In this document: piece by piece, positions 38,836 to 49,107 of the stretch
Layout of the letters: every line of letters begins with the position of its first letter
Position numbering within the stretch: position 1 is the first letter of the stretch
From: Microbacterium marinum
Lineage (GTDB): Bacteria > Actinomycetota > Actinomycetes > Actinomycetales > Microbacteriaceae
DNA length: 64,000 nucleotides
Direction: 5' to 3'
NCBI RefSeq assembly: GCF_014204835.1
Contig: NZ_JACHMD010000001.1
Span: 62,001-126,000 of the forward strand
The notes under the pieces: model-generated
The model's input: the letters and a program-made list of their open reading frames with translations, nothing else
The model's database searches: none
What the model was told of the DNA's origin: nothing
Made by a program: the position numbers and the translations under genes

Positions 38836-39749
38836 TGTCCAGCTCCACCACCACCCCCGTCGAGGCGGGGCCCGCCACCACCGCGGTCGTCGTCCCGCGC
38901 CGTCGCCTCCGCGGCGGCGACCCCTCCGACACCCGCCGCACGAACTGGTGGGCGACCGCGCTCATCGCGGTGTGCTCGCTCACCGTGATCATCCCGCTCT
39001 ACCTCGCCGTCGCCGTCGCCCTGAAGACGCCTGCGCAACTGGCATCCGGCACCGGGTTCGAGCTCCCCTGGCCGATCAACTGGGAGAACTTCGCGGTCGC
39101 GTGGGAGCGCACGTCCTTCCCGCAGGCGCTCCTGAACACGGCGATCATCACCGTCGGCTCCGTCGTCTTCACGCTGTTCACGAGCTCGCTCGTCGCCTAC
39201 GCGTTGGCGCGGAACCTGCACCGCCCGTTCTTCAAGGGCGTGTTCTACTACCTGCTCGCGGCGCTGTTCATTCCGTTCCCGATCATCATGCTGCCGCTCG
39301 TGAAGCAGACCTCGCTGCTGGGGCTGGACAACCCCGCCGGAATGATCGTGCTGTACACGATCTACGGGCTGAGCCTGAACATCTTCATCTACACCGCGTT
39401 CATCCGCTCGATCCCCATTGAGCTCGAGGAAGCGGCGCGCATGGATGGCGCCTCGACCTGGCGCGTCTTCCGGCAGATCGTGTTCCCGCTGCTCATGCCG
39501 ATGAACGCGACGGTCGGCATCCTCACCTGCGTGTGGGCGTGGAACGACTTCATCATGCCGCTCGTCGTGCTGACCGAGCCGTCGGACCGCACGCTGTCGC
39601 TCGCGCAGTACGTGTTCCAGGGGCAGTACAACACCGACTACACCGTCGCGTTCGCCTCGTACCTCATGGCGATGGCGCCGCTCCTGATCGTCTACATCTT
39701 CTCCCAGCGCTGGGTGATCTCCGGCGTGATGCGGGGGTCGATCAAGTAG
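38835..39749 (+). CDS. sugar ABC transporter permease (MalG-type)
   Basis: A 304-residue membrane protein with six predicted spans and the EAA coupling loop EAARMDGASTWRVFRQIVFP near residue 200. It is the last gene of the alpha-galactoside operon and is followed by a stable hairpin. No ATP-binding subunit is encoded here; actinobacterial CUT1 transporters commonly share a MsiK-type ATPase encoded elsewhere, which I expect here too. Confidence 0.94.
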   Translation: MSSSTTTPVEAGPATTAVVVPRRRLRGGDPSDTRRTNWWATALIAVCSLTVIIPLYLAVAVALKTPAQLASGTGFELPWPINWENFAVAWERTSFPQALLNTAIITVGSVVFTLFTSSLVAYALARNLHRPFFKGVFYYLLAALFIPFPIIMLPLVKQTSLLGLDNPAGMIVLYTIYGLSLNIFIYTAFIRSIPIELEEAARMDGASTWRVFRQIVFPLLMPMNATVGILTCVWAWNDFIMPLVVLTEPSDRTLSLAQYVFQGQYNTDYTVAFASYLMAMAPLLIVYIFSQRWVISGVMRGSIK

Positions 39750-39752
39750 GGG

Positions 39753-39777
39753 CCTCGGCGCCCGTCGGGCGTCGAGG
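39753..39777 (+). terminator. terminator hairpin of the alpha-galactoside operon
   Basis: CCTCGGCGCCC, loop GTC, GGGCGTCGAGG: eleven-base arms with a single G-U pair, starting four bases after the last permease stop. It lacks a U tail, as is common in high-GC actinobacteria. Confidence 0.7.
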
Positions 39778-39830
39778 TCGGGGCGGGTGTCGCGGGTTCG
39801 CGGCATCCGCCCTGTTGGGCTTGGTGCGGG

Positions 39831-39894
39831 TTCAGGTGGCAGCTCGTGTCGCTTCGGGCGCGAGGAAGCGGCGTGTCCTGCCACCTGAAGCGGG
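39831..39894. repeat. REP-like palindromic element, copy 1
   Basis: About 63 bases bounded by TTCAGGTGGCAG and its exact inverse CTGCCACCTGAA, with an imperfect internal palindrome (GTCGCTTC...GAAGCGGC). A near-identical direct copy follows 35 bases later and a diverged inverted copy lies at 61207. Together with copy 2 it fills most of the 248-base gap before recQ. Confidence 0.7.
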
Positions 39895-39928
39895 CCGCCT
39901 CAGCGCGGCGCGCGCGCCTGGCTGCGCT

Positions 39929-39991
39929 CAAGGTGGCAGCTCTTGTCGCTTCGGGCGCGAGGAAGCGGCGTGTCCTGCCACCTGAAGCGGG
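39929..39991. repeat. REP-like palindromic element, copy 2
   Basis: Differs from copy 1 at only a few positions (for example CTCTTGTCG instead of CTCGTGTCG) and lies in the same orientation, ending seven bases before the recQ stop codon. The left end reads CTCAAGGTGGCAG, one change from copy 1. Confidence 0.7.
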
Positions 39992-39997
39992 GGCGCG

Positions 39998-42103
<2,106 letters not shown>

Positions 42104-42110
42104 CCGATCC

Positions 42111-42116
42111 ACGATA
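42111..42116 (-). promoter_or_regulatory. putative -10 of a leaderless recQ promoter
   Basis: On the minus strand TATCGT ends seven bases before the GTG at 42103. It supports that start over the longer one at 42133. No clear -35. Confidence 0.35.
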
Positions 42117-42142
42117 GCCGCGGGCGCCGACACCCGCCGCGG

Positions 42143-42628
42143 TCAGCGGACCATGCGGAGGTCGGTGATGGCGGGCGCGCCGGGGTCGAGCTGTTCCACG
42201 CCGTCGAAGGCGAAGCCGTTGCGCCGGTAGAACGCGATCGCGCGGGGGTTCTGCTTCGCGACCCACAGGAGGGCCGGAGCATCACCGAGAACGGCCTCGA
42301 GCAGGGCTTGCCCGGCACCGGTCCCGTGGGCGGATGCCGCGACGTAGATGAAGTACAGCTGGCGGTCACGCGGGGGGTCGTCGCCCTGCGGTGGCCCGGA
42401 CATCGCGAGACCGACGAGCACGCCGTCCACCTCCGCGAGCCGCACCGTGAGGTCCTCGCGCGCGTCTCCGGTGAGGCGCGCCCACATCTCGTGCCGGCCC
42501 CGAATGAAGGCCTCGTCGAAGTACCCCTCCGGCAGGAGATGGGTGTACGTCTCGCGCCAGGTCTGCACGTGCAGGTCGGCGAGCGCCGTGGCATCCGCAG
42601 AAGACGGCGTGCGGATCGTCAGGGCCAT
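42143..42628 (-). CDS. GNAT-family N-acetyltransferase
   Basis: A 161-residue complete GNAT domain: N-terminal strand-helix (LTIRTPSSADATALADLHVQ), the core strand IYVAASAHGTGAGQALL with the acetyl-CoA pyrophosphate loop, and the late segment NPRAIAFYRRNGFAFDG. The substrate is unknown; the sequence is of the general RimI/PhnO-like type that often acts on small amines or drugs. It lies 39 bases upstream of the preferred recQ start and 37 bases from a vapC remnant. Confidence 0.9.
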   Translation of the reverse strand: MALTIRTPSSADATALADLHVQTWRETYTHLLPEGYFDEAFIRGRHEMWARLTGDAREDLTVRLAEVDGVLVGLAMSGPPQGDDPPRDRQLYFIYVAASAHGTGAGQALLEAVLGDAPALLWVAKQNPRAIAFYRRNGFAFDGVEQLDPGAPAITDLRMVR

Positions 42629-42665
42629 GCCCCGAGCCTCACATGTCGGCGCGCTTCAGCGCCAC

Positions 42666-42860
42666 TCAGCCCAGTGCGGACGCGATGTCGGTGTGCGCGA
42701 AGCCGTCGCCGACGTAGAGGAGCGGCTCGCGTCTCTCGGCCGCGAGAGCGTATGAGATGCAGTCGCCGAAGTTGAGCTTGGCGGGATGACCCGAGCCTCG
42801 ACCGAAGTCTCGGAAGGCCCGTCGCGCGGTACGCACCTGCTCGTCGGTGACCGACACCAC
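42666..42860 (-). pseudogene. C-terminal remnant of a VapC-type PIN-domain toxin
   Basis: The 64 readable codons contain the C-terminal VapC signature: [35 protein letters not shown]. The first catalytic Asp block (M-x-x-D-x-S) and the helical N-terminal half are missing. Upstream the reading continues weakly in two frames ([13 protein letters not shown] in frame; [11 protein letters not shown] one frame off), consistent with a frameshift, and is then cut off by the DUF4262 gene on the opposite strand. No VapB antitoxin is nearby. Without the N-terminal acidic residues it cannot be an active ribonuclease. Confidence 0.75.
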
Positions 42861-42919
42861 CTCGGGGTCTGTCGGAGCTCGGCTGTACGCTCCAGATACT
42901 CGGGTTCAAGGAGGTCCAG

Positions 42920-43405
42920 ATGCTCAGCCCACAGGAAGAAGCCTGGCTCGATCAGGAGGACGCGCACACCGCCGAGATCATCCGGCAGCATGGCGTCTAC
43001 ATTCAGTCCGTCGGCGGCGACCCTTCAACGAAGGAGGCGCCATTCGCGTACACCGTCGGACTCTTCGGCACCCACCATCCGGAGCTCGCGATCGTCGGCC
43101 TCAGCACTGGCAACGCCGGTGCCGTGCTGAACGATGTCGCCGCCCGCGTCCGCGCGGGTGAGGTTCTCGTTGCGGGAATGGTGCTCGGCTTCGGGACCGA
43201 CTGGCCGCACCGCGTCCTCGTCGAGGACGTACCGAACCCCGGGGAGATCGCGTTCGCGGCGAACCGCTATTACCAGCGCCCGAACGAGGCCTCCGTCCCG
43301 CTGCTGCAACTCACCTACGACGACCGAGATGGCCGGTTCCCCACCGACGACGGCTACAGCAACCCAGACTGGGTGCAGCCGCGACCCGGCGACTGGCGGG
43401 GCTGA
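42920..43405 (+). CDS. DUF4262-domain protein
   Basis: A 161-residue protein matching the DUF4262 pattern: an N-terminal helix (EEAWLDQEDAHTAEIIRQHG), FAYTVGLFGTHHPELAIVGL, and a later VPLLQLTYDDRDGRFPTDDGY. The function of the family is not known. It has an unusually strong ribosome-binding site, AAGGAGGT at 42908-42915, only four bases from the ATG. Its promoter region overlaps the broken end of the vapC remnant, so the gene may have been inserted there or exposed by the deletion. Converges with the DUF1697 gene. Confidence 0.85.
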   Translation: MLSPQEEAWLDQEDAHTAEIIRQHGVYIQSVGGDPSTKEAPFAYTVGLFGTHHPELAIVGLSTGNAGAVLNDVAARVRAGEVLVAGMVLGFGTDWPHRVLVEDVPNPGEIAFAANRYYQRPNEASVPLLQLTYDDRDGRFPTDDGYSNPDWVQPRPGDWRG

Positions 43406-43409
43406 GAGC

Positions 43410-43946
43410 TCAGCACCACTTCGCCGCGAGGGTGCGGACGACGTTGGCGTTGCGATTCGTGGCGACGCCGAGCAGGTTCGCGGCGGCGAGGGGGTCGATC
43501 TGGCCGTCCTGATAGCCGGGGCGCAGCAGCGCGTGCGCGGCCCGCCCGCGCACGATCATGCGACCGCGTTCGTCGGCACGCGCTTCGACCTCCGCGACAC
43601 GGTCGGCGTCGAGCGGCTCCTTGAGGAGGTACACGTAGTGGCGCGCGAGGCCCGGATGCTCGTCATCGAGCCGGGCGGTGTCGGCTGCGACCTGCACGAA
43701 CTCGGCTGCCGAGAAGGCGATCGTCGGCACCTCGAACCCGCGGTCGCGCGCGAAGGCCCGTTCGAGCGCCACCTCGATCTTCGGCCGCGAGCGCATGCGC
43801 GTGCCGAAGCGGACGTTCCCGGTGTTCAGGTGCGTCTCGATCTCGTCGAAGCCGATCTCGCCGACGACCCGATGGATGTCGGCTTTCGGGAAGACGCGCT
43901 TGGGCCCCAGGTTGATCGCCCGGAGGAACGCGAGGTGCACCGCCAT
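43410..43946 (-). CDS. DUF1697-domain protein
   Basis: A 178-residue protein with the characteristic opening HLAFLRAINLGPKRVF, then GFDEIETHLNTGNVRF, and the C-terminal NRNANVVRTLAAKW. The family is widespread, structurally alpha/beta, and has no assigned biochemical role. Length and start are typical. It lies 36 bases after the start of nothing else on its strand, with the DUF3516 helicase stop downstream of its own promoter region at 43983. Confidence 0.9.
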   Translation of the reverse strand: MAVHLAFLRAINLGPKRVFPKADIHRVVGEIGFDEIETHLNTGNVRFGTRMRSRPKIEVALERAFARDRGFEVPTIAFSAAEFVQVAADTARLDDEHPGLARHYVYLLKEPLDADRVAEVEARADERGRMIVRGRAAHALLRPGYQDGQIDPLAAANLLGVATNRNANVVRTLAAKWC

Positions 43947-43982
43947 CAGGCGGACCGGGTGACGACGGGCATGCGGTGAAGG

Positions 43983-46478
43983 CTAGCCCAGCCGCACGAC
44001 CTCCGACACCCTCACGACGGCGATGCCCTCTTCCACGGATGCCGCGAGGTCGACCTCCGCCCGGATGCGCCAGTCGTGGTCGCCGGCCGGGTCGTCGATG
44101 ATCTGCTCGACGCGCCAGACGCCGGTCTCCGACTCGTCGATGACGCAGAGCGACGGCGAGCGCGCCGGCCCACCGGTGAGGATCTCGTCGTGGTCGTCGT
44201 AGTACGCGTCGAGCGCGGCCGGCCAGTCGACGGCGGGGTCGAGCGCCTCGAGCGCATCGTCGTCCTGCAGCGCCGCGAGCTGCACCCGGCGGAACAGCTC
44301 GTTGCGCACCAGCACGACGAAGGCGCGGCGATTCGTGAGGATCGACGGGGGCGCGGGCGGGACGATCGCGGCATCCGGCTCATCCGTCGGGTTCACAAGC
44401 GCCTGCCACTCATCGACAAGGCTGGAGTCGACCTGGCGGACCAGCTCGCCGAGCCACTCGATGAGGTCGAGCAGGTCGTCGGTGCGGGCCTCGGCGGGCA
44501 CCGTCTGCCGGATCGCACGGTACGCGTCGGACAGGTACCGCAGCACGAGCCCTTCACTCCGGCCGAGCTCGTAGAACGACACGAACTCGCCGAACGTCAT
44601 CGCCCGCTCGAACATGTCGCGCACCACCGACTTCGGCGACAGCTCGAAGTCGCGCACCCACGGCTGACTCGACGCGAACGTCTCGTACGCCTGCGCGAGC
44701 AGCTCGTCGAGCGGTTTCGGCCACGTGACCTCTTCGAGCAGCGCCATCCGCTCGTCGTACTCGACGCCGTCGCGCTTCATCGCCGCGACCGCCTCGCCCC
44801 GCGCCTTGTACTGCTGCTGCGCGAGGATCGCCCGCGGGTCGTCGAGCGTCGACTCGATGACGCTGACGACGTCGAGCGCGTAGTGCGAGGTTCCGGTCTC
44901 GGCGTCGTCGGGCGAGAGCAGGTCGATCGCGGCGAGCGCGAACGGCGACAGCGGCTGATTCAACGCGAAGTTCGGCTGCAAGTCGACGGTGAGGTGGATG
45001 CCGGTGGCATCCGCCACCACGATCTCGGCGACCACCAGGGTGCGGAACAGCGCGATCGCGCGCCGCGCCAGCTCGTACTGCCGCGCGCGGGGCTCGTGGT
45101 TGTCGAAGACCAGCGAGCGGACGTTCGCGAAGACGTCGCCGCCGCGTCCGATCACGTTGATGAGCATCGCCGCCGTGGGCTGCAGCTGAGGCGACAGCGG
45201 TTCGGGCTCAGCCGCGACGAGCCGCTCGAACGAGCCCTCACCCCAGTTCACGACGCCCGTCGGCGCCTTCTTTCGGACGATCTTCTTCCGCTTCGCGGCG
45301 TCGTCGCCGGCCTTGGCGAGGGCGACCGCGTTCTCGATCTCCCACTCGGGCGCCATCACGACGACGCTGCCGTGCGTGTCGAATCCGGCGCGGCCCGCGC
45401 GACCGGCGATCTGATGGAACTCGCGCGCCGACACCTGCCGCATCTTCGTGCCGTCGTACTTCGACAGCGCGGTGATCAGCACCGTGCGGATCGGGACGTT
45501 GATGCCGACGCCCAGGGTGTCGGTGCCGCAGATGACGCGGAGGAGGCCGCGCTGCGCGAGCGTCTCGACGAGCCGGCGGTAACGCGGCAGCATCCCGGCG
45601 TGATGGACGCCGATACCCGCGCGCACGAGTCGGGAGAGGGTCTTGCCGAAGCCGGTCGTGAAGCGGAACCCGCCGACCGCCGCGGCGATCTCGTCGCGCT
45701 GCTCGCGCGTGGTGATCTTCACACTCGACAGCGCCTGTGCGCGCTCGAGGGCGGCGGCCTGCGAGAAGTGGACGATGTAGACCGGTGCTTCGCCGTTCTC
45801 GAGCAGCCCCTCCAGCACTTCGTGCACCGGCCGGCGCGCGTACGAGAAGTCGAGCGGAACGGGACGCTCCGCTCCGGCGACGAGCGACACCGGCCGCCCC
45901 GTGCGCCGCTCGAGATCGGCCGAGATCGCCGACACGTCGCCGAGCGTGGCCGACATCAGCAGGAACTGCGCCTTCGGCAGCATGAGCAGCGGCACCTGCC
46001 ACGCCCAGCCGCGATCGGGATCGCCGTAGTAGTGGAACTCGTCCATCACGACCTGGTCGACCGCCGCGTCCTGCCCGAGACGGAGCGCCGTGTTCGCGAG
46101 GATCTCGGCGGTGCAGCAGATGATCGGGGCGTCGGGGTTCACCGACGAATCGCCGGTCACCATGCCCACGGCATCCGGCCCGAAGATGTCGACGAGGGCG
46201 AAGAACTTCTCGCTCACGAGGGCCTTGATCGGCGCCGTGTAGTACGTGCGCCCGCCGCGGGCGAGGGATGCCGCGTGCGCCGCGACCGCGACGAGCGACT
46301 TGCCCGTGCCGGTCGGCGTGGCGAGGATCACGTGCGAGCCCGAGACGAGTTCGATGATCGCCTCGTCCTGCGCGGGGTAGAGCTCGATGCCCCGGCCGGT
46401 GCTCCACTCGAGGAACGCCTCGTAGACGGCATCCGGTGTCGACCCCGCCGGGATCCGGTCCCTCAGCGTGACGGTCAT
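43983..46478 (-). CDS. DEAD/DEAH superfamily 2 helicase with DUF3516
   Basis: An ~831-residue helicase related to Ski2/HelY. Motifs: ATPTGTGKSL (I), DEFHYYGDPDRGWAWQ (II, DEFH), LLMSATL (III), and HQIAGRAGRAGFDTHG (VI). The C-terminal half from about residue 400 is the DUF3516 region typical of actinobacteria. It probably unwinds structured RNA in turnover or ribosome assembly. I prefer the ATG at 46478 (MTVTLRDRIPAG), where family similarity begins; the ATG at 46496 would add six residues. The internal zone KKIVRKKAPTGVVNWGEGSF precedes the family-specific region. Independent of the operon upstream by 63 bases. Confidence 0.9.
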   Translation of the reverse strand: MTVTLRDRIPAGSTPDAVYEAFLEWSTGRGIELYPAQDEAIIELVSGSHVILATPTGTGKSLVAVAAHAASLARGGRTYYTAPIKALVSEKFFALVDIFGPDAVGMVTGDSSVNPDAPIICCTAEILANTALRLGQDAAVDQVVMDEFHYYGDPDRGWAWQVPLLMLPKAQFLLMSATLGDVSAISADLERRTGRPVSLVAGAERPVPLDFSYARRPVHEVLEGLLENGEAPVYIVHFSQAAALERAQALSSVKITTREQRDEIAAAVGGFRFTTGFGKTLSRLVRAGIGVHHAGMLPRYRRLVETLAQRGLLRVICGTDTLGVGINVPIRTVLITALSKYDGTKMRQVSAREFHQIAGRAGRAGFDTHGSVVVMAPEWEIENAVALAKAGDDAAKRKKIVRKKAPTGVVNWGEGSFERLVAAEPEPLSPQLQPTAAMLINVIGRGGDVFANVRSLVFDNHEPRARQYELARRAIALFRTLVVAEIVVADATGIHLTVDLQPNFALNQPLSPFALAAIDLLSPDDAETGTSHYALDVVSVIESTLDDPRAILAQQQYKARGEAVAAMKRDGVEYDERMALLEEVTWPKPLDELLAQAYETFASSQPWVRDFELSPKSVVRDMFERAMTFGEFVSFYELGRSEGLVLRYLSDAYRAIRQTVPAEARTDDLLDLIEWLGELVRQVDSSLVDEWQALVNPTDEPDAAIVPPAPPSILTNRRAFVVLVRNELFRRVQLAALQDDDALEALDPAVDWPAALDAYYDDHDEILTGGPARSPSLCVIDESETGVWRVEQIIDDPAGDHDWRIRAEVDLAASVEEGIAVVRVSEVVRLG

Positions 46479-46541
46479 CCCTCGAGTCTGCCTCATGCGG
46501 GCCCCTGCCCGAGTCTCGCCGGGGCGGGGGCGAGCGACGGC

Positions 46542-48002
46542 TCAGCCCCGTTCGGGGGTGTGGAGCCGGGCGAGGTAGGGGCCGGTGCGGGTGGGTGGGC
46601 CGGAGCGGTCGGTCAGCGAGACGAGCACGGTGACGGCCGTGGCGAGCGGGATCGTCCAGGCCGCGGGCTGCTCGAGCAGGGGTGCGGCGGCGCCGACGCC
46701 GCCGACGGCAGCGTGCACGAGCAGGGCGAGTCCGCACGAGACCGCGCCGGTGACCATGCCGGTCACCGCTCCGCGGGCGGTGAGTCGCCGCCACCACACC
46801 GCGAGCAGGAGCACGGGCGACAGGCTCGACGCGGCGAAGAGGAAGACCAGGCCGACGGATGCCACGAGCCCGGCCGGCACGGTCAGGAGCGCGATCCCGA
46901 GGGGCACCGCCGCACACACGAGCGCCGACACCCGGAACGAGCGCACTGATCCGGAGAAGACGTCCTGGCTGATGACCCCCGCCAGCGACACCGTCAGGCC
47001 GGCCGACGTCGCGAGGAACGCGGCGAACGCGCCGGCGACGACGAGCGCGGTGAGGACCTCGCCGACGAGTCCGGGGAAGACGCGCGCGGGCAGGACGAGG
47101 GCGACGGTGTCGGCGACACCCGGGGAGGCGAGGTCGGGCGCCACCACGCGGGCGAGCAGTCCGATCACGCTCGAGACGGCGTAGAAGGCGCTCACCATGA
47201 CGATGACGAGAACGGTCGTCCGCCGCGCCGAGCCCCCGGTCGGGCTCGTGTAGAACCGCACGAGCACGTGCGGCAGCCCCATCGTGCCGAGCAGCAGGGC
47301 CAGCAGCAGCGATCCCGACGAATAGGCGTCGATCGCAGACGGCCCGGCCTCGGCGGGGAACACGACCGCCGGGTCGATCTCCTGCGCGCCGCCGTTCACG
47401 GCGAACACGATGAGGATGGCGGGCACCAGCAGCGCGGTGAGCTTCAGCCAGTACTGGAACGCCTGCACATACGTGATCGCGCGCATGCCTCCCGCCGCAG
47501 CCGCGGCGGCGACCAGCACCGCCACGAGCACGGCCCCCACCCACGGCGGGATGTCGGCGACCACCTGCAGCGTGATGCCCGCACCGTGCAGCTGCGGCAC
47601 GATGTACAGCCACCCGATGAGCAGGCACGCCGCGCTCGTGATGCGCCGCGCTCGACGGGATTCGAGCCGCGCCTCGATGAAGTCGGGGATCGTGTACGCC
47701 CCGCTCCGCCGCAACGGCGCGGCGATGAACAGGAGCACGAGGAGGTAGCCGGCGGCGTACCCGATCGGAAACCAGAACCCCTCCGACCCGCCCAGCAGCA
47801 CGAGCCCCGACAGCCCGAGGAACGTTCCGGCCGAGAGGTACTCGCCGCTGATGGCGGAGGCGTTCCACAGCGGACGGACGGTGCGGGATGCCACGAAGAA
47901 GTCGCTCGTGGTGCGCGAGACCCTCAGCCCGTAGATCCCGATGAGGGCGGTCGCGACGATGACGAAGGCGACGGCGACGAGGTCGAGGAGAACGTTATTC
48001 AC
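46542..48002 (-). CDS. sodium:solute symporter family (SSS) transporter
   Basis: A 486-residue membrane protein with about 13 predicted spans. Family marks include FFVASRTVRPLWNASAISGE near the N-terminus, AYTIPDFIEAR and the conserved TMGLPHVLVRFYTSPT sodium-site region. These are closest in style to ActP/MctC-type acetate-pyruvate-propionate symporters, though ligand specificity cannot be read from sequence. The GTG at 48002 overlaps the stop of the DUF485-like gene (GTGA) with AGGAG just upstream, ruling out longer starts. It closes the six-gene operon that begins with cstA. Confidence 0.88.
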   Translation of the reverse strand: MNNVLLDLVAVAFVIVATALIGIYGLRVSRTTSDFFVASRTVRPLWNASAISGEYLSAGTFLGLSGLVLLGGSEGFWFPIGYAAGYLLVLLFIAAPLRRSGAYTIPDFIEARLESRRARRITSAACLLIGWLYIVPQLHGAGITLQVVADIPPWVGAVLVAVLVAAAAAAGGMRAITYVQAFQYWLKLTALLVPAILIVFAVNGGAQEIDPAVVFPAEAGPSAIDAYSSGSLLLALLLGTMGLPHVLVRFYTSPTGGSARRTTVLVIVMVSAFYAVSSVIGLLARVVAPDLASPGVADTVALVLPARVFPGLVGEVLTALVVAGAFAAFLATSAGLTVSLAGVISQDVFSGSVRSFRVSALVCAAVPLGIALLTVPAGLVASVGLVFLFAASSLSPVLLLAVWWRRLTARGAVTGMVTGAVSCGLALLVHAAVGGVGAAAPLLEQPAAWTIPLATAVTVLVSLTDRSGPPTRTGPYLARLHTPERG

Positions 48003-48388
48003 TCCTGCTCCCGCAACGCCCGGTAGCGGCGCTCGTTGCGGGCTGCGCCGTGCAGATAGAGGAGCGCGAAGCCGGCGATGACCGGGTACAGCCCGAACGC
48101 GTGCAGCAGCCACGACACCGGGACCCCGAGGATCACGATGTCATCGAGCTCGGGAACGAGGGTGATGAGCGAGACCATCGCGAGCATGACGGTGAGGAAT
48201 CCGAGCAGGATGCCGAGCGCCAACCGCAGCTGCGATCTCTGCAGGCCCCGCGCGTACACGGCGTCGACGTCGTCGACCGGTGCCCCGGGCAGCGCGATCC
48301 CCCGCGTCGGTGCACCCGGGCGTGAGGTGCCCGCCGTGACCCGCACCCGTTCGGGGGCGCCCGCCGCCTCGTCCGGCCCCGCGGTCAC
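47999..48388 (-). CDS. DUF485-like small membrane protein
   Basis: A 129-residue protein with a ~45-residue Ala/Pro/Arg-rich N-terminus and two membrane spans (LALGILLGFLTVMLAMVSLI and VSWLLHAFGLYPVIAGFALL). Small two-span proteins of the DUF485 type precede ActP-like symporters in many bacteria and may act as accessory subunits. It has no diagnostic motif beyond topology and position, so the name is tentative. The GTG at 48388 overlaps the LytTR regulator's stop, and its own stop overlaps the symporter start, indicating tight coupling. Confidence 0.75.
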   Translation of the reverse strand: MTAGPDEAAGAPERVRVTAGTSRPGAPTRGIALPGAPVDDVDAVYARGLQRSQLRLALGILLGFLTVMLAMVSLITLVPELDDIVILGVPVSWLLHAFGLYPVIAGFALLYLHGAARNERRYRALREQE

Positions 48389-49098
48389 GGCCCGCTCCGG
48401 CGGGTGAGGCTCTCGCGCACGGACGGCAGCAGTCGCCGGCTCACCGGCAGCGCGATCTCGCCGACCCACACGGCAGGGTCCGCTCCGCCGAGGCGGATCT
48501 CGGTGACGGATGCCACGTGCACGAGGTACGACCGGTGCACGCGTACGAAGCCGGCGTCCGCCCAGCGGGTCTCGAGCTCCGAGATGGGGATCCGCACGAG
48601 ACTGCCCGCGGCATCGGCATCCGTGTGGAGCCGTGTGTAATCGCCCTCGGCGCGCACCCATTTCACGTCGCTGCGGTGCACGAACCGCACGCTCGCGCCG
48701 ACCGTCACCGGCAGCACCTCGTCGGCGTCGGCAGGGCGCTCGAGCTCGACCACCCGGTCGACGGCCCGGCGGAGCCGCTCGACGCGGACCGGTTTCAGCA
48801 GGTAGTCCAGCGCGCGCAGCTCGAAGGCGTCGACCGCGTGGGCGTCGTCGGCGGTCACGAACACGATCGCGGGCGGATTGGCGAGGCCCCGCAGCGCGGC
48901 GGCGAGCTCGAGTCCCGACAGGCCGGGCATGTGGATGTCGAGGAACGCGGCATCCACCGCCCGCTCGCTGAGCAGCCGGACCGCCTCCGCTCCTGATGAC
49001 GCGGTGAGCACGAGGCCCACCCGCTCGTCTGCTCCCAGAAGGTGGGCGAGCTCGTCGAGTGCGGGACGCTCGTCGTCGGCGACGAGGACATCGATCAT
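48385..49098 (-). CDS. LytTR-family response regulator
   Basis: A 237-residue regulator. Receiver domain 1-120 with phosphoacceptor Asp54 in FLDIHMPG and the conserved VTAD/LLKPV (Thr and Lys) positions. A LytTR DNA-binding domain covers about 130-230 (VKWVRAEGDYTRLHT, GFVRVHRSYLVHV). These proteins bind direct repeats upstream of target genes. It is encoded nine bases after its cognate LytS-type kinase and overlaps the DUF485-like gene, so the expected targets are the transporters of this operon, as in the BtsSR-BtsT pyruvate system of E. coli. Confidence 0.93.
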   Translation of the reverse strand: MIDVLVADDERPALDELAHLLGADERVGLVLTASSGAEAVRLLSERAVDAAFLDIHMPGLSGLELAAALRGLANPPAIVFVTADDAHAVDAFELRALDYLLKPVRVERLRRAVDRVVELERPADADEVLPVTVGASVRFVHRSDVKWVRAEGDYTRLHTDADAAGSLVRIPISELETRWADAGFVRVHRSYLVHVASVTEIRLGGADPAVWVGEIALPVSRRLLPSVRESLTRRSGP

Positions 49099-49107
49099 GG
49101 CTTCACC

